A DNA stretch of 64,000 nucleotides from Actinomycetes bacterium (GTDB taxonomy: Bacteria; Actinomycetota; Acidimicrobiia; Acidimicrobiales; RAAP-2), in assembly GCA_021823525.1 (NCBI GenBank), contig JAKANY010000004.1:41995-105994 (forward strand), read 5' to 3'. Positions within the stretch are counted from its first letter, which is position 1; every line of letters begins with the position of its first letter. Position numbers and translations under genes: made by a program. Positions 7,976 to 17,572 of the stretch are shown here, piece by piece. The notes under the pieces are model-generated. The model saw nothing but the letters and a program-made list of their open reading frames with translations. It was not told where the DNA came from and did not search any database.

Positions 7976-8872
7976 ATGACGACTTCCCCTGACAGTTCCA
8001 CCGTCGGCTCGACGCTGGTCAAGCGCGGGTTCGCGGACATGCTGCGCGGCGGTGTGATCATGGACGTGGTCAACGCCGAGCAGGCCAAGATCGCCGAGGA
8101 TGCGGGGGCCGTGGCCGTGATGGCCCTCGAGCGGGTCCCCGCCGACATCCGGCGCGACGGCGGCGTGGCGCGCATGAGCGACCCGCAGCTGATCCAGGAG
8201 ATCCAGGCAGCCGTGACGATCCCGGTGATGGCCAAGGCCCGCATCGGGCACTTCGCCGAGGCACAGATCCTCGAGTCGCTCGGCGTGGACTACGTCGACG
8301 AGTCCGAGGTCCTCACGCCCGCCGACGAGGAGCACCACATCGACAAGTGGGCCTTCACCGTGCCCTTCGTGTGCGGGGCGACCAACCTGGGCGAGGCGCT
8401 GCGGCGCATCGGCGAGGGTGCGTGCCTGATCCGCTCCAAGGGCGAGGCCGGGACGGGCAATGTGGTCGAGGCGGTGCGGCACCTGCGCACGATCAACGCC
8501 CAGATGCGACGGCTGCACAGCGCGGACGCGGCGGAGCTGGCGGGGCTGGCCAAGGACCTCCAGGCACCGCTGCCCCTGGTGCGCGAGGTCGCCGAGCTCG
8601 GGCACCTGCCGGTGCCGATGTTCTGCGCGGGCGGCATCGCGACCCCCGCCGACGCGTCGCTGGTGATGCAGCTGGGGGCTGAGGCCGTCTTCGTGGGATC
8701 GGGCATCTTCAAGAGCTCGGACCCCGTGCGCATGGCCGAGGCGATCGTGGAGGCGACGACCCACTTCCGTGACCCGAGCACGGTGGCCAAGGTCTCGACG
8801 GGGCTGGGCACGGCGATGCGCGGGTCGGAGACGGCGAGCCTGGAGCAGCGACTGGCCGAGCGCGGCTGGTAG
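7976..8872 (+). CDS. pdxS: Pyridoxal 5'-phosphate synthase, synthase subunit
   Basis: Forms PLP from ribose 5-phosphate, glyceraldehyde 3-phosphate and ammonia supplied by PdxT. The sequence is highly conserved: [20 protein letters not shown], the MAKARIGH lysine region, and [11 protein letters not shown] with the second lysine. It forms a (beta/alpha)8 barrel that assembles as a dodecamer. The 298-residue length is normal. The final G of its stop is the first base of the pdxT GTG, so the two subunits are translationally coupled. Confidence 0.97.
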   Translation: MTTSPDSSTVGSTLVKRGFADMLRGGVIMDVVNAEQAKIAEDAGAVAVMALERVPADIRRDGGVARMSDPQLIQEIQAAVTIPVMAKARIGHFAEAQILESLGVDYVDESEVLTPADEEHHIDKWAFTVPFVCGATNLGEALRRIGEGACLIRSKGEAGTGNVVEAVRHLRTINAQMRRLHSADAAELAGLAKDLQAPLPLVREVAELGHLPVPMFCAGGIATPADASLVMQLGAEAVFVGSGIFKSSDPVRMAEAIVEATTHFRDPSTVAKVSTGLGTAMRGSETASLEQRLAERGW

Positions 8873-9450
8873 TGGCGTCGGTCGGCGTCCTGGCCCTGCA
8901 GGGCGACGTCCGCGAGCACGTCGCGATCCTCGGGGCGCTGGGCGCGAGCGTCGTGGAGGTGCGCCACGTCGAGGACCTGGCGCGGCTCGACGGGCTGATC
9001 ATCCCGGGCGGGGAGTCCACCACGATGGCGCGGCTCCTGGTCACGTCGGGGCTGCGCGAGCCCCTGCGCGCGCGACTCGCCAATGGCCTGCCCGTCCTGG
9101 GCACGTGCGCCGGGCTCATCATGGTCGCGCGCGACATCGTCGACGGCCGCGCCGACCAGTGGAGCTTCGGGGTGCTCGACGTCGCGGTGCGCCGCAACGG
9201 GTTCGGACGCCAGGTAGCGAGTTTCGAGACGGTGGTGGCGGTCGAGGGGATCGGGCCGGTGGCGGGAGTCTTCATCCGCGCTCCCCAGGTCGTGGCGACC
9301 GGACCGGAGGTGACGGTGCTGGCGCGCCACGACCACGGGTCGGGTCCCACACCGGTGCTCGTGCGCCAGGGGTCCGTCCTGGGGTGCGCGTTCCACCCCG
9401 AGCTGGTGGGAGAGACGCGGATCCACGAGCTGTTTCTCTCGTCGTGCTAG
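8872..9450 (+). CDS. pdxT: Pyridoxal 5'-phosphate synthase, glutaminase subunit
   Basis: Class I-like glutamine amidotransferase that hydrolyses glutamine and passes ammonia to PdxS. The catalytic triad is visible: Cys79 in LGTCAGLIM, and His175/Glu177 in FHPEL. The oxyanion loop PGGEST is also present. It has 192 residues. The GTG start overlaps the pdxS stop by one base. Confidence 0.96.
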   Translation: MASVGVLALQGDVREHVAILGALGASVVEVRHVEDLARLDGLIIPGGESTTMARLLVTSGLREPLRARLANGLPVLGTCAGLIMVARDIVDGRADQWSFGVLDVAVRRNGFGRQVASFETVVAVEGIGPVAGVFIRAPQVVATGPEVTVLARHDHGSGPTPVLVRQGSVLGCAFHPELVGETRIHELFLSSC

Positions 9451-9458
9451 TTGTCCGG

Positions 9459-9464
9459 TAGCAT
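9459..9464 (+). promoter_or_regulatory. Possible -10 (TAGCAT) for yebC
   Basis: Lies just after pdxT. It would give a leader of about 25 bases ending in the strong Shine-Dalgarno GGGAGGAAT before the yebC ATG. A contrast to the leaderless neighbours. Confidence 0.4.
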
Positions 9465-9494
9465 GGCCGCGCCCCACTGGGGGCGGGAGGAATC

Positions 9495-10244
9495 ATGTCC
9501 GGCCATTCGAAGTGGGCGACGACCAAGCATCGCAAGGGCGCCAAGGACCAGGCGCGCGCCAAGGTCTTCGCCAAGTTGATCCGTCAGGTGGAGGTCGCCG
9601 CGCGCGAGGGCGGGAGCGACGTGAACGGCAACGCCAGCCTGCGCACGATGTACCAGAAGGCCCGGGAGGCGTCGGTCCCCGTGGACACCATCGAGCGCGC
9701 GATCAAGCGCGGAACCGGTGAGCTCGAGGGACTGCGTTACGAGGCCGTGTCCTACGAGGGCTACGCGCCCGGCGGCGTGGCGGTGATCGTCGAGACCCTG
9801 ACCGACAACCGCAACCGCACGAGCGCCGAGATCAAGCACCTGTTCGCCAAGAACGGTGGGTCCATCGCCGAGCCCGGCGCCGTGGCGTGGCAGTTCGACC
9901 GTCGCGGGCAGATCACGCTGGCGGGTCCGGTCGACGAGGACCAGCTCCTCGAGTGGGTGCTGGAGTCGGGGGGCGAGAACTTCGAGGTCGCCGGCGACGA
10001 GATCGTGGTCACGACCGAGCCCCAGGAGCTCGCGCGCGTGCGCGAGGCCCTCGAGGGCTACGGACTGCGCGTGCTGGGCTCCGAGCTCACGCTGGTGCCC
10101 CAGAACCCCGTGCCGGTGTCCGACGAGTCCGAGGCCCGGCGGGTCCTGCGCCTCGTGGACGCGATGGACGACCACGACGACGTGCAGAACGTCTACGCGA
10201 ACTTCGACATCGCCGACGAGGTGATGAGCGCCTTCGAGGAGTAG
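9495..10244 (+). CDS. yebC: YebC/PmpR family protein (TACO1 family)
   Basis: The N-terminus MSGHSKWATTKHRKGAKDQ is diagnostic of the family. Members have been described as transcriptional regulators and, more recently, as translation factors that relieve ribosome stalling at proline-rich stretches. The neighbouring ruvCAB genes form a conserved association. It is complete at 249 residues, with acidic C-terminal domains. Translation uses a clear GGGAGG ribosome site, unlike ruvC downstream. Confidence 0.93.
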   Translation: MSGHSKWATTKHRKGAKDQARAKVFAKLIRQVEVAAREGGSDVNGNASLRTMYQKAREASVPVDTIERAIKRGTGELEGLRYEAVSYEGYAPGGVAVIVETLTDNRNRTSAEIKHLFAKNGGSIAEPGAVAWQFDRRGQITLAGPVDEDQLLEWVLESGGENFEVAGDEIVVTTEPQELARVREALEGYGLRVLGSELTLVPQNPVPVSDESEARRVLRLVDAMDDHDDVQNVYANFDIADEVMSAFEE

Positions 10245-10269
10245 TCCATCCCGGGCGCGACGTCGCGAG

Positions 10270-10275
10270 TAGTAT
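10270..10275 (+). promoter_or_regulatory. Leaderless-type -10 (TAGTAT) for ruvC
   Basis: TAGTAT sits 7 bases before the GTG at 10283, with no ribosome site between. This supports the short ruvC start over the longer track ORF. Confidence 0.45.
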
Positions 10276-10282
10276 CGAACAC

Positions 10283-10792
10283 GTGTTCGTCTTGGGCATC
10301 GACCCCGGGTTGACGCGCTGTGGCTACGGCGTGGTGTCCTCGGGCCCGCGCGGGGCGATGCGCGCCGTGCGAGCGGGCGTCATCGAGACCAGCGTGAGCG
10401 CACCGGTCGAGGAGCGGCTGGGCGCACTGCACCGCGAACTGCGGGCGCTCCTGGACGAGGAGCAGCCCAGCGTGGTGGTCGTCGAGAAGGTCTTCTACCA
10501 GCGCAACGCCCGCACCGCCATCCCGGTCGCCCAGGCCAGCGGGATCGCCGTGGGCCTGGCGAGCGCGGCGGGGCTCGAGGTCCGCCAGTTCACCGCCCAG
10601 CAGGTGAAGCTGGCCGTGACGGGCTACGGCGCGGCGTCCAAGGAGCAGGTCCAAGAGATGGTGGCCCGACTGCTGCGCCTGGCGACCGCGCCCGATCCGC
10701 CCGACGTCGCCGACGCGCTGGCGCTGGCCGTCACCTACGCGACGGTGGCGCGGCGCGACGGGCGCCTGGCCGCAGCGGAGTCCCGCGCGTGA
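10283..10792 (+). CDS. ruvC: Crossover junction endodeoxyribonuclease RuvC
   Basis: Resolves Holliday junctions together with RuvAB. The RNase H-like fold has its acidic metal-binding residues: Asp7 in GIDPGLT, Glu68 in VVEKVFYQRN, and Asp141/Asp144 in PPDVADALA. It is 169 residues from the GTG at 10283; the track ORF begins inside yebC in another frame. The stop overlaps the ruvA GTG by 4 bases. Confidence 0.95.
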   Translation: MFVLGIDPGLTRCGYGVVSSGPRGAMRAVRAGVIETSVSAPVEERLGALHRELRALLDEEQPSVVVVEKVFYQRNARTAIPVAQASGIAVGLASAAGLEVRQFTAQQVKLAVTGYGAASKEQVQEMVARLLRLATAPDPPDVADALALAVTYATVARRDGRLAAAESRA

Positions 10793-11334
10793 TCGGGGGC
10801 CTGCGCGGCACGGTCGTGGCGCACCTGCCCAATGGCGCGATCGTGGTCGATGTCCGGGACGTGGGCTACGAGGTGCACGTGGCGTCCGCGAGCCCCGAGA
10901 TCGGCACGACGGTGGACCTGGCGATCATGACCGTGGTGCGCGACGACCAGATCCTGCTCTACGGCTTCGCGGACTTCGACGAGCGCTCGATCTTCACCCA
11001 GCTCCTCGCAACGCCGGGCGTGGGTCCCTCGACGGCGCTGGCGGCGCTGCGCACGATGCCCGTGGCGCGTCTGCGCGCGGCGATCGAGGCGGGTGACGAT
11101 CGCCTGGTCGCCTCGATCCCGGGGGTGGGCCCCAAGACGGCGGCGCGGATCGTGCTCGAGCTGCGCGGCAAGCTGCCCGTTGGGGCGGGGGGAGCGGTTC
11201 CCGCGGGCGTTGCCGAGGCGCTGCGCCAGTTGGGCTACGCCGCTGCCGAGATCCGCCAGCTCGAGTCCGTGATCTGGCCCGAGGACGAGGGGCAGGCCCT
11301 GCGCACCGCCCTGCGGGCCCTGGGACACCGATGA
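10789..11334 (+). CDS. ruvA: Holliday junction branch-migration protein RuvA
   Basis: Tetrameric protein that binds four-way junctions and loads RuvB. The N-terminal OB domain begins MIGGLRGTV. Two helix-hairpin-helix motifs follow (TPGVGPSTAL and IPGVGPKTAARIVLEL), then the flexible linker and C-terminal domain III (EALRQLGYAAAEI) that contacts RuvB. It has 181 residues. GTGA overlap with ruvC and ATGA overlap with ruvB make ruvCAB a tightly coupled operon. Confidence 0.95.
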   Translation: MIGGLRGTVVAHLPNGAIVVDVRDVGYEVHVASASPEIGTTVDLAIMTVVRDDQILLYGFADFDERSIFTQLLATPGVGPSTALAALRTMPVARLRAAIEAGDDRLVASIPGVGPKTAARIVLELRGKLPVGAGGAVPAGVAEALRQLGYAAAEIRQLESVIWPEDEGQALRTALRALGHR

Positions 11335-12362
11335 GGCGCGAGGTCGATCTAGCCGACGAGCGCGCCGTCGCGGCCGATGGCACCGACGCGGAGAGGCACG
11401 TCGAGACGTCGCTGCGCCCGACGCGCCTGAGCGACTTCGTCGGGCAGCGCGAGCTCGTGGGGCATCTCGGGATCGTCCTGGGCGCGGCGCGCACCCTCGG
11501 CCACAGCGTGGACCACCTGCTCTTCGCGGGTCCCCCGGGACTGGGCAAGACCTCGCTGGCCGCAATCGTCGCGACCGAGCTGAACGTGGGTCTGCGCGTG
11601 ACGTCCGGACCGGTGCTGACGCGCCCCGGCGATCTCGCGGCGCAGCTCAGCGATCTCGAGGAGCACGACGTGCTGTTCATCGACGAGATCCACCGCCTCC
11701 CGCGCGCGGTCGAGGAGGTGCTCTACCCGGCCATGGAGGACCACCGCCTCGACGTGCTGCTCGGCCGGGGCCCGACGGCCCGCTCCATCCGCATGGAGCT
11801 GCCCGACTTCACCTTGATCGGGGCGACGACGCGCACGGGACTGGTGGCCTCGCCGCTGCGCGACCGCTTCGGCTTCGTGGGCCAGCTCGACCTCTACGAG
11901 GTGGACGAGCTGGAGCGGATCGTCGAGCGCTCGGCGTCGCTGCTGGCGGTCACGATCACCAGCGGGGGCGCGGCCGTGATCGCGCGGCGCAGTCGCGGGA
12001 CCCCGCGCATCGCCAACCGCTTGCTGCGGCGCGTGCGCGACTTCGCGACGGTGTCGGGTGCCCACGAGGTCGACGACGCGCTCGCCTCCGAGGCCCTGAC
12101 GCTGTTCGGCGTCGACGAGCGGGGCCTCGACAAGATGGATCGGCGCATCCTGGAGCTGCTGTGCCGCCAGTTCCGGGGTCAGCCGGTCGGGCTGCTGACC
12201 CTGGCCCACGCGCTGGGCGAGGAGCCCGCGACGCTCGAGGACGCCTACGAGCCGTACCTGCTGCGCAGCGGGCTGCTGGTGCGGACCCCCCGCGGACGGA
12301 TCGCCACCGACGCCGCGTACCGCCACGTGGGGATCTCCGCACCGGGCGGCGGATTGGTCTAG
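11331..12362 (+). CDS. ruvB: Holliday junction ATP-dependent helicase RuvB
   Basis: AAA+ motor of the RuvABC resolvasome. Walker A is GPPGLGKT (67-74), Walker B is FIDE (116-119), and sensor 1 is in ATTRTG. A C-terminal winged helix carries RTPRGR and TDAAY. The protein has 343 residues. It has the N-terminal RPTRLSDFVGQ signature of RuvB. Confidence 0.97.
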   Translation: MRREVDLADERAVAADGTDAERHVETSLRPTRLSDFVGQRELVGHLGIVLGAARTLGHSVDHLLFAGPPGLGKTSLAAIVATELNVGLRVTSGPVLTRPGDLAAQLSDLEEHDVLFIDEIHRLPRAVEEVLYPAMEDHRLDVLLGRGPTARSIRMELPDFTLIGATTRTGLVASPLRDRFGFVGQLDLYEVDELERIVERSASLLAVTITSGGAAVIARRSRGTPRIANRLLRRVRDFATVSGAHEVDDALASEALTLFGVDERGLDKMDRRILELLCRQFRGQPVGLLTLAHALGEEPATLEDAYEPYLLRSGLLVRTPRGRIATDAAYRHVGISAPGGGLV

Positions 12363-12381
12363 TCGCCCCACCCGGGTCGAC

Positions 12382-12387
12382 TAGGGT
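12382..12387 (+). promoter_or_regulatory. Possible -10 (TAGGGT) for yajC-secD-secF
   Basis: Lies in the 51-base gap after ruvB. It would give a leader of about 20 bases ending in CGGAGGGACC before the yajC ATG. Confidence 0.4.
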
Positions 12388-12413
12388 GTCAAAGGTCACA
12401 AACCGGAGGGACC

Positions 12414-12740
12414 ATGCTCGCAGCGACCAAGGGCGGCTCGTCGTCGATCCTGATCATCTATCTGCTCGTCTTCGCGGCGCTCTACTTCTTCTATCTGCGG
12501 CCCCGCAGTCGCAAGCAGAAGGCGGCGCGCGCTGAGGCTCGCAAAGTCGAGGTGGGCCAGCGGGCCCAGACCGTGGGCGGATTCGTGGGCACCGTGGTGC
12601 GCATCGACAGCGACCTCGTGACGCTGCGCTCGAACAGCGGCGTGGAGCTCGACTTCGTGCCCTCGGCGATCGCCCGGAGGTTCGACGTGCCCCCGGCGGA
12701 GCCTCCGGCGCCCGAAGTCGAGGCCGGTGACGGTCAGTAA
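12414..12740 (+). CDS. yajC: Preprotein translocase subunit YajC
   Basis: Small single-pass accessory of SecDF. One transmembrane helix (about residues 12-28) ends in FFYLRPRSRKQK, the family hallmark, followed by a soluble domain with GQRAQTVGGFVGTV. It has 108 residues. The last A of its TAA stop is the first base of the secD ATG. A good ribosome site, GGAGGG, is present. Confidence 0.93.
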   Translation: MLAATKGGSSSILIIYLLVFAALYFFYLRPRSRKQKAARAEARKVEVGQRAQTVGGFVGTVVRIDSDLVTLRSNSGVELDFVPSAIARRFDVPPAEPPAPEVEAGDGQ

Positions 12741-14248
12741 TGGCGGCGGTCGGCTCTCGTCGATCCCTGGTCGTCAGCCTGGTGCTGACGGTCGCGATCT
12801 CCTTCGGGGCGCTGCTGGCGACGGTGCTCGCCGGGTGGAGTCCCAAGCTCGGACTGGACCTGGCCGGCGGTCTGTCGGTGGTCTACAAGCCGGCGACGAC
12901 GACGACGACGGCCAACATGGACGAGGTCGTCAACATCCTCAACAACCGCGTCAACGGGCTGGGCGTCTCGGGCTCGCAGGTCAACCTGCAGGGTCATGAC
13001 GTCGTCGTCTCGGTGCCGGGCGTCTCGGACGCGCGCGCGGTCCTCAAGACGGTGGGCCAGACCGCCCAGCTGCTCTTCCGGCCGGTGCTCTGCGAGACGG
13101 GTCCGGCGGTCAAGGGCGCCAAGCGCGTGGCGACCGTGCCGGCGTGTGGCTCCAACTATCTGATGACCGCGGCGAACCTCGCGGTGAACAGCTCGACGGG
13201 TCAGCCCACCAACAACATCGGGCTGGACCCGGCGTATGCGAAGATCGCCTCGACCAACCCGGCCGAGGACAACCCCAAGGCCACCGTGATCCTGCCGGCG
13301 CTGGGGTCCAGCGCGGTGCGCTACGTGCTGGGCCCGGCCCAGCTGACCGGAACTGCGGTCAAGACCGCGCTCGCCCAGCAGAACCAGGTGGGCGCCTGGG
13401 TCGTCAACTACTCGCTCACCTCGGCCGGGAGCCCCGCCTGGGACCGCGTGGCCCAGGCCAACTTCCACGCCGAGCTGGCCATCGAGCTCGACGGCGTCGT
13501 GCAGTCCGCGCCGCTGATCCAGCCCGACCAGGCGTCGTTCAGCTCCTTCAACGGGCAGGGGCAGATCTCGGGCTCGTTCACCGAGTCCTCGGCCAAGAAC
13601 CTGGCCCTGGCCATGCAGTTCGGCGCCCTGCCGGTGCGCCTCGTGCCGCTGACCATCCAGACCGTCTCGCCGACCCTGGGCCACAGCGCGCTCATCGCGG
13701 GCCTCGGGGCGGGGCTGGTGGGACTGCTGCTGGTCCTGCTCTACACCATCGCCTACTACCGCCTGCTCGGGCTGGTGATCGTGGTGGGCCTGGCCGTGGC
13801 CAGCTCGCTGCTGTGGGCGATCATCTCGGCGCTCGGGCACACGGCCCTGGCGCCGAGCTTCGAGCTCTCGGGCGTGACCGGCCTGATCGTGTCGATCGGC
13901 ATCAACGTGGACAGTTACATCGTGTACTTCGAGCGATTGAAAGACGAGGCGCGCTCGGGGCGGTCGATCCGCACGTCGGTGGACCGCGGCTTCAAGTCCG
14001 CCTGGCGCACGGTGCTGGCCGCAGACACCGTGAGCCTGCTCGCCGCGGTGCTCCTCTACCTGATCGCCGTGGGCAGCGTGCGAGGCTTCGCCTTCTTCCT
14101 CGGGCTCTCCACCCTGATGGACATCGTGATCACGTGGTACTTCACCCGGCCGCTGGTCATCCTGCTGGGTCGGCGCAGTGCCGACGAGGGCAGCGCGATC
14201 TCCATGGCGGCGGGCCTGGCTCTGGTGGGAGGCGAGCGTGTCAGCTGA
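12740..14248 (+). CDS. secD: Protein translocase subunit SecD
   Basis: Uses the proton gradient to pull exported proteins out of SecYEG. One N-terminal transmembrane helix is followed by LGLDLAGGLSVVYKP, the extracytoplasmic P1 region and base, then five helices with GVTGLIVSIGINVDSYIVYFERLKDE, the conserved TM4 with the functional Asp. It has 502 residues. The periplasmic part carries a Thr run just after the LGLDLAGG motif. It overlaps secF by 11 bases. Confidence 0.95.
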   Translation: MAAVGSRRSLVVSLVLTVAISFGALLATVLAGWSPKLGLDLAGGLSVVYKPATTTTTANMDEVVNILNNRVNGLGVSGSQVNLQGHDVVVSVPGVSDARAVLKTVGQTAQLLFRPVLCETGPAVKGAKRVATVPACGSNYLMTAANLAVNSSTGQPTNNIGLDPAYAKIASTNPAEDNPKATVILPALGSSAVRYVLGPAQLTGTAVKTALAQQNQVGAWVVNYSLTSAGSPAWDRVAQANFHAELAIELDGVVQSAPLIQPDQASFSSFNGQGQISGSFTESSAKNLALAMQFGALPVRLVPLTIQTVSPTLGHSALIAGLGAGLVGLLLVLLYTIAYYRLLGLVIVVGLAVASSLLWAIISALGHTALAPSFELSGVTGLIVSIGINVDSYIVYFERLKDEARSGRSIRTSVDRGFKSAWRTVLAADTVSLLAAVLLYLIAVGSVRGFAFFLGLSTLMDIVITWYFTRPLVILLGRRSADEGSAISMAAGLALVGGERVS

Positions 14249-15344
14249 GATCGGCCCGTTCCGCCGCCTCTATCGCGGGCTGACCACCTTCGACTTCGTG
14301 GGTCGGCGCCGCACGTGGTTCATCGCCTCCACGACCGTGATCGTGGCCGGGCTGCTGTCGCTGGGCCTGCGCGGGTTCAACCTGGGCATCGACTTCAAGG
14401 GCGGCAGCTCCTGGGAGGTCCTCGCCCCGCACACGTCGATCTCCGCGATGACGAGCGCGGTCGAGGGCGCCGGACTTCCCCAGCCCGTGGTCGAGAAGCT
14501 CGGATCCGACACCTACCAGGTCTCCGCCGACCTGAACAGCCTGTCGGTGACGCGCCAGAACCAGATCACCAACCAGGTGATCGGGGTCATGGCCCGCCTG
14601 GCGGGGGTCACAGACAACCAGGTGTCCACCAGTGCCGTAGGCCCCACCTGGGGCGGGCAGATCACCCAACGGGCTCTCGAGGCGCTGCTGGTCTTCTTCC
14701 TCGCGGTCGTCGTGTACATCTCGCTGCGCTTCGAGCCCAAGATGGCGTTGGCGGCCTTCGTCGCGATGATCCACGACCTGCTGGTCACGGTGGGGGTCTA
14801 CTCGCTGTTCGGCTTCCAGATCACGCCCGACACGGTGATCGCGGTGCTCACCATCCTGGGGTACTCCCTCTACGACACCGTGGTGGTGTTCGACCGCGTG
14901 CGTGACAACACCGGGACGGTGCTCAAGAGCGGGAATCTGACCTACTCGGACATGGTGAACCTGTCGATGAACCAGACGCTGGCGCGCTCGATCAACACCT
15001 CGCTGGTCGCGATCTTGCCGGTGCTGTCGGTGCTGGCGGTGGGCGCGTACCTCCTGGGCGCAACTACGCTCCAGAACTACGGCCTCGCGCTGACCGTCGG
15101 CCTCATCAGCGGGGCGTACTCGTCGATCTTCATCGCCAGCCCGCTGCTCGCCGTGCTCAAGGAGCGCGAGACGCGCTACCGGGACCTGGCCTCGCGCGTC
15201 GCATCGCGCGTCGAGCGCACGGTGCTGACCCCGGCCGGGGCGGCGCTGCTCACCGCGGAGGGTCCCGCGCGCAGCGCGTCGAGCCCGGCCGCGCGCCGCG
15301 CGGCGACCGTGCAGGCCCGGGCGCGCAAGGCCAAGCGGCGCTAG
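14238..15344 (+). CDS. secF: Protein translocase subunit SecF
   Basis: Partner of SecD. The first helix is followed by LGIDFKGGSSWEV, and later helices include ILGYSLYDTVVVFDRVRDN, the SecF equivalent of the conserved TM4 motif. The GTG at 14238 gives 368 residues; the track ORF starts 20 codons further up, inside secD. The C-terminal tail is basic and Ala-rich (about 40 residues), as often seen in actinobacteria. Confidence 0.94.
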   Translation: MSAEIGPFRRLYRGLTTFDFVGRRRTWFIASTTVIVAGLLSLGLRGFNLGIDFKGGSSWEVLAPHTSISAMTSAVEGAGLPQPVVEKLGSDTYQVSADLNSLSVTRQNQITNQVIGVMARLAGVTDNQVSTSAVGPTWGGQITQRALEALLVFFLAVVVYISLRFEPKMALAAFVAMIHDLLVTVGVYSLFGFQITPDTVIAVLTILGYSLYDTVVVFDRVRDNTGTVLKSGNLTYSDMVNLSMNQTLARSINTSLVAILPVLSVLAVGAYLLGATTLQNYGLALTVGLISGAYSSIFIASPLLAVLKERETRYRDLASRVASRVERTVLTPAGAALLTAEGPARSASSPAARRAATVQARARKAKRR

Positions 15345-15352
15345 GGGGCCGG

Positions 15353-15358
15353 TAGGCT
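15353..15358 (+). promoter_or_regulatory. Leaderless-type -10 (TAGGCT) for rel
   Basis: TAGGCT plus 6 bases plus ATG, in the 20-base gap after secF. Confidence 0.5.
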
Positions 15359-15364
15359 GCACCC

Positions 15365-17572
15365 ATGGTGGACGTGACGCCGCGGACGTCGGTCGACGCG
15401 GCGCTCGTGACGTCCGTCGAGCGGCTGGTCTCGCGCTACCGCGAGCACCACGACGACGACGCGACGCTCATCCGCCGGGCCGGCCTGGCCGCCATCACCG
15501 CCCACGAGGGGCAGCTGCGGCGTACCGGCGACCCCTACGTGACGCACCCGATCGCGGTCGCCGACATCGTCGCCGACCTCGGGCTCGACGCGATCACCAT
15601 CGCGGCGGCGCTGCTCCACGACGCCGTGGAGGACACCGGGGTCACGACCCAGTGGCTCATCGACGAGTTCGGCGAGCACGTGGCGGCCGTGGTCGACGGG
15701 GTCACCAAGCTCGACCGCCTGGAGTTCGACTCCAAGGAGGCCCAGCAGGCCGCGACCATCCGCAAGATGTTCATCGCGATGGCGCGCGACTGGCGCGTCC
15801 TCATCATCAAGCTGGCCGATCGGCTGCACAACATGCGCACGATCTCGGTGATGCCCATGGCGCGTCAGCGCGCCATCGCCCAGGAGACCCTTGACGTCTA
15901 CGCGCCCCTGGCGCACCGGCTCGGCGTCCAGCAGGTGAAGTGGCAGCTCGAGGACCTGTGCTTCGCCACCTTGCACCCCAAGCGCTACGCCGAGATCGAG
16001 CAGATGGTGGCCGCGCGCCAGCCCGAGCGCGAGATCTACCTGCGCCAGGTCATGGACGAGCTGTCGGCCAAGCTCGAGGGCTTCGGGATCCGCGGGGACG
16101 TCACGGGCCGCCCGAAGCACCTGTGGAGCATCTACGAGAAGATGGTCGTGGGAGGCAAGGAGTTCGACGAGATCTACGACCTGGTGGGGTTGCGGGTCAT
16201 CGTTGAGCACGAGCGCGACTGCTGGGCCGTCCTGGGGGCGATCCACGCGCTGTGGTCGCCGGTCCAGGGACGCTTCAAGGACTACATCAACTCGCCGAAG
16301 TTCAACCTGTACCAGTCGCTGCACACCACGGTCATCGGCCCGCGGGGCAAGTCCCTCGAGGTCCAGGTGCGCACCAACGAGATGCACCGGCGCGCCGAGT
16401 TCGGCATCGCGGCCCACTGGGGCTACAAGGAGGGGGCCTCGGCCAAGGAGATCGCCTGGATGCAGCGCCTGGCTGACGTGGAGGCCGAGGAGGACGATCC
16501 GGTCGCCTTCCTGGAGGCGCTCAAGCTCGACCTGGGCCACGACGAGGTCTACGTCTTCACGCCCAAGGGCCGGGTGATCGCCCTGGTGGAGGGGGCCACG
16601 CCCATCGACTTCGCCTACGCCGTCCATACCGAGGTCGGCCACCACTGCGTGGGCGCCAAGGTCAACGGGCGCCTCGTGCCCCTGGACACGGTGCTGCACT
16701 CGGCCGACGTGGTCGAGATCGTGACCTCCAAGAACGACGCGGCCGGCCCGTCGCGTGACTGGCTGCAGATCGCGCGCTCCTCGCGCGCCAAATCCAAGAT
16801 CCGCCAGTGGTTCCAGCGCGAGCGCCGCGAGGACGCGATGGAGTCCGGGCGCGAGGACTTCATCAAGGCCCTGCGCCGCGCGGGACTGCCGGTGGCCTCG
16901 TCGCTCTCCTCCCAGGCCCTGGTGGCGGTGGTCGAGTCGCTCAATCTCGAGGGCGTCGACGCGCTGTTCGTGGCGATCGGCTCGAACCACGTCTCGGCGC
17001 TGGCCGCCGTCCAGCGCCTGGAGCGCGAGCTGCACGGGGGCCAGGGCGCCCAGCTGCCCACGACCGTCACCAAGATGCCGCGGGTGGGCCGCGCGAACCG
17101 ACGCGGGGCCGGCGTCTACGTCGAGGGGCTCGACGACGTCATGATCCACCTGGCGCGCTGCTGCTCGCCCGTGCCGGGCGATCCCATCATGGGGTTCATC
17201 ACCCAGGGCCGGGGCGTGTCGGTGCACCGCGACGACTGCTCGAACGCGGTGGCGCTGGCGCGCCGGCTCGGCGAGCGCATCATCGACGTCGAATGGGACG
17301 GGACCGGCGGCGGCCAGTACCGCGCGGTGCTCGAGGTGCTGGCCTTCGATCGCTCGCGGCTGCTGCTGGACGTGTCCAAGGTGTTCGCCGAGTACCACCT
17401 GTCGATCAGCTCGTCGTCGACGACCAGCTCGGGGACCCGCATCGTGCGCATGGTCTTCGACATCGAGCTGGCGGATCCCGCGCACCTCGAGAGCCTGCTG
17501 GTGGCGCTCAAGGCCGTCGACGGCGTGTTCGACGCGTTCCGCCAGCTGCCCGGCCAGCGAAAGGGGTCCTGA
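15365..17572 (+). CDS. rel: Bifunctional (p)ppGpp synthetase/hydrolase
   Basis: Makes and degrades the stringent-response alarmone. The N-terminal HD hydrolase domain is intact (HDAVED at 85-90). The synthetase domain has RPKHLWSIYEKM and DLVGLRVIV. TGS and C-terminal ACT domains follow, through which the protein senses uncharged tRNA on ribosomes. It has 735 residues. Being followed directly by hisS and aspS is a widely conserved arrangement. Confidence 0.96.
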   Translation: MVDVTPRTSVDAALVTSVERLVSRYREHHDDDATLIRRAGLAAITAHEGQLRRTGDPYVTHPIAVADIVADLGLDAITIAAALLHDAVEDTGVTTQWLIDEFGEHVAAVVDGVTKLDRLEFDSKEAQQAATIRKMFIAMARDWRVLIIKLADRLHNMRTISVMPMARQRAIAQETLDVYAPLAHRLGVQQVKWQLEDLCFATLHPKRYAEIEQMVAARQPEREIYLRQVMDELSAKLEGFGIRGDVTGRPKHLWSIYEKMVVGGKEFDEIYDLVGLRVIVEHERDCWAVLGAIHALWSPVQGRFKDYINSPKFNLYQSLHTTVIGPRGKSLEVQVRTNEMHRRAEFGIAAHWGYKEGASAKEIAWMQRLADVEAEEDDPVAFLEALKLDLGHDEVYVFTPKGRVIALVEGATPIDFAYAVHTEVGHHCVGAKVNGRLVPLDTVLHSADVVEIVTSKNDAAGPSRDWLQIARSSRAKSKIRQWFQRERREDAMESGREDFIKALRRAGLPVASSLSSQALVAVVESLNLEGVDALFVAIGSNHVSALAAVQRLERELHGGQGAQLPTTVTKMPRVGRANRRGAGVYVEGLDDVMIHLARCCSPVPGDPIMGFITQGRGVSVHRDDCSNAVALARRLGERIIDVEWDGTGGGQYRAVLEVLAFDRSRLLLDVSKVFAEYHLSISSSSTTSSGTRIVRMVFDIELADPAHLESLLVALKAVDGVFDAFRQLPGQRKGS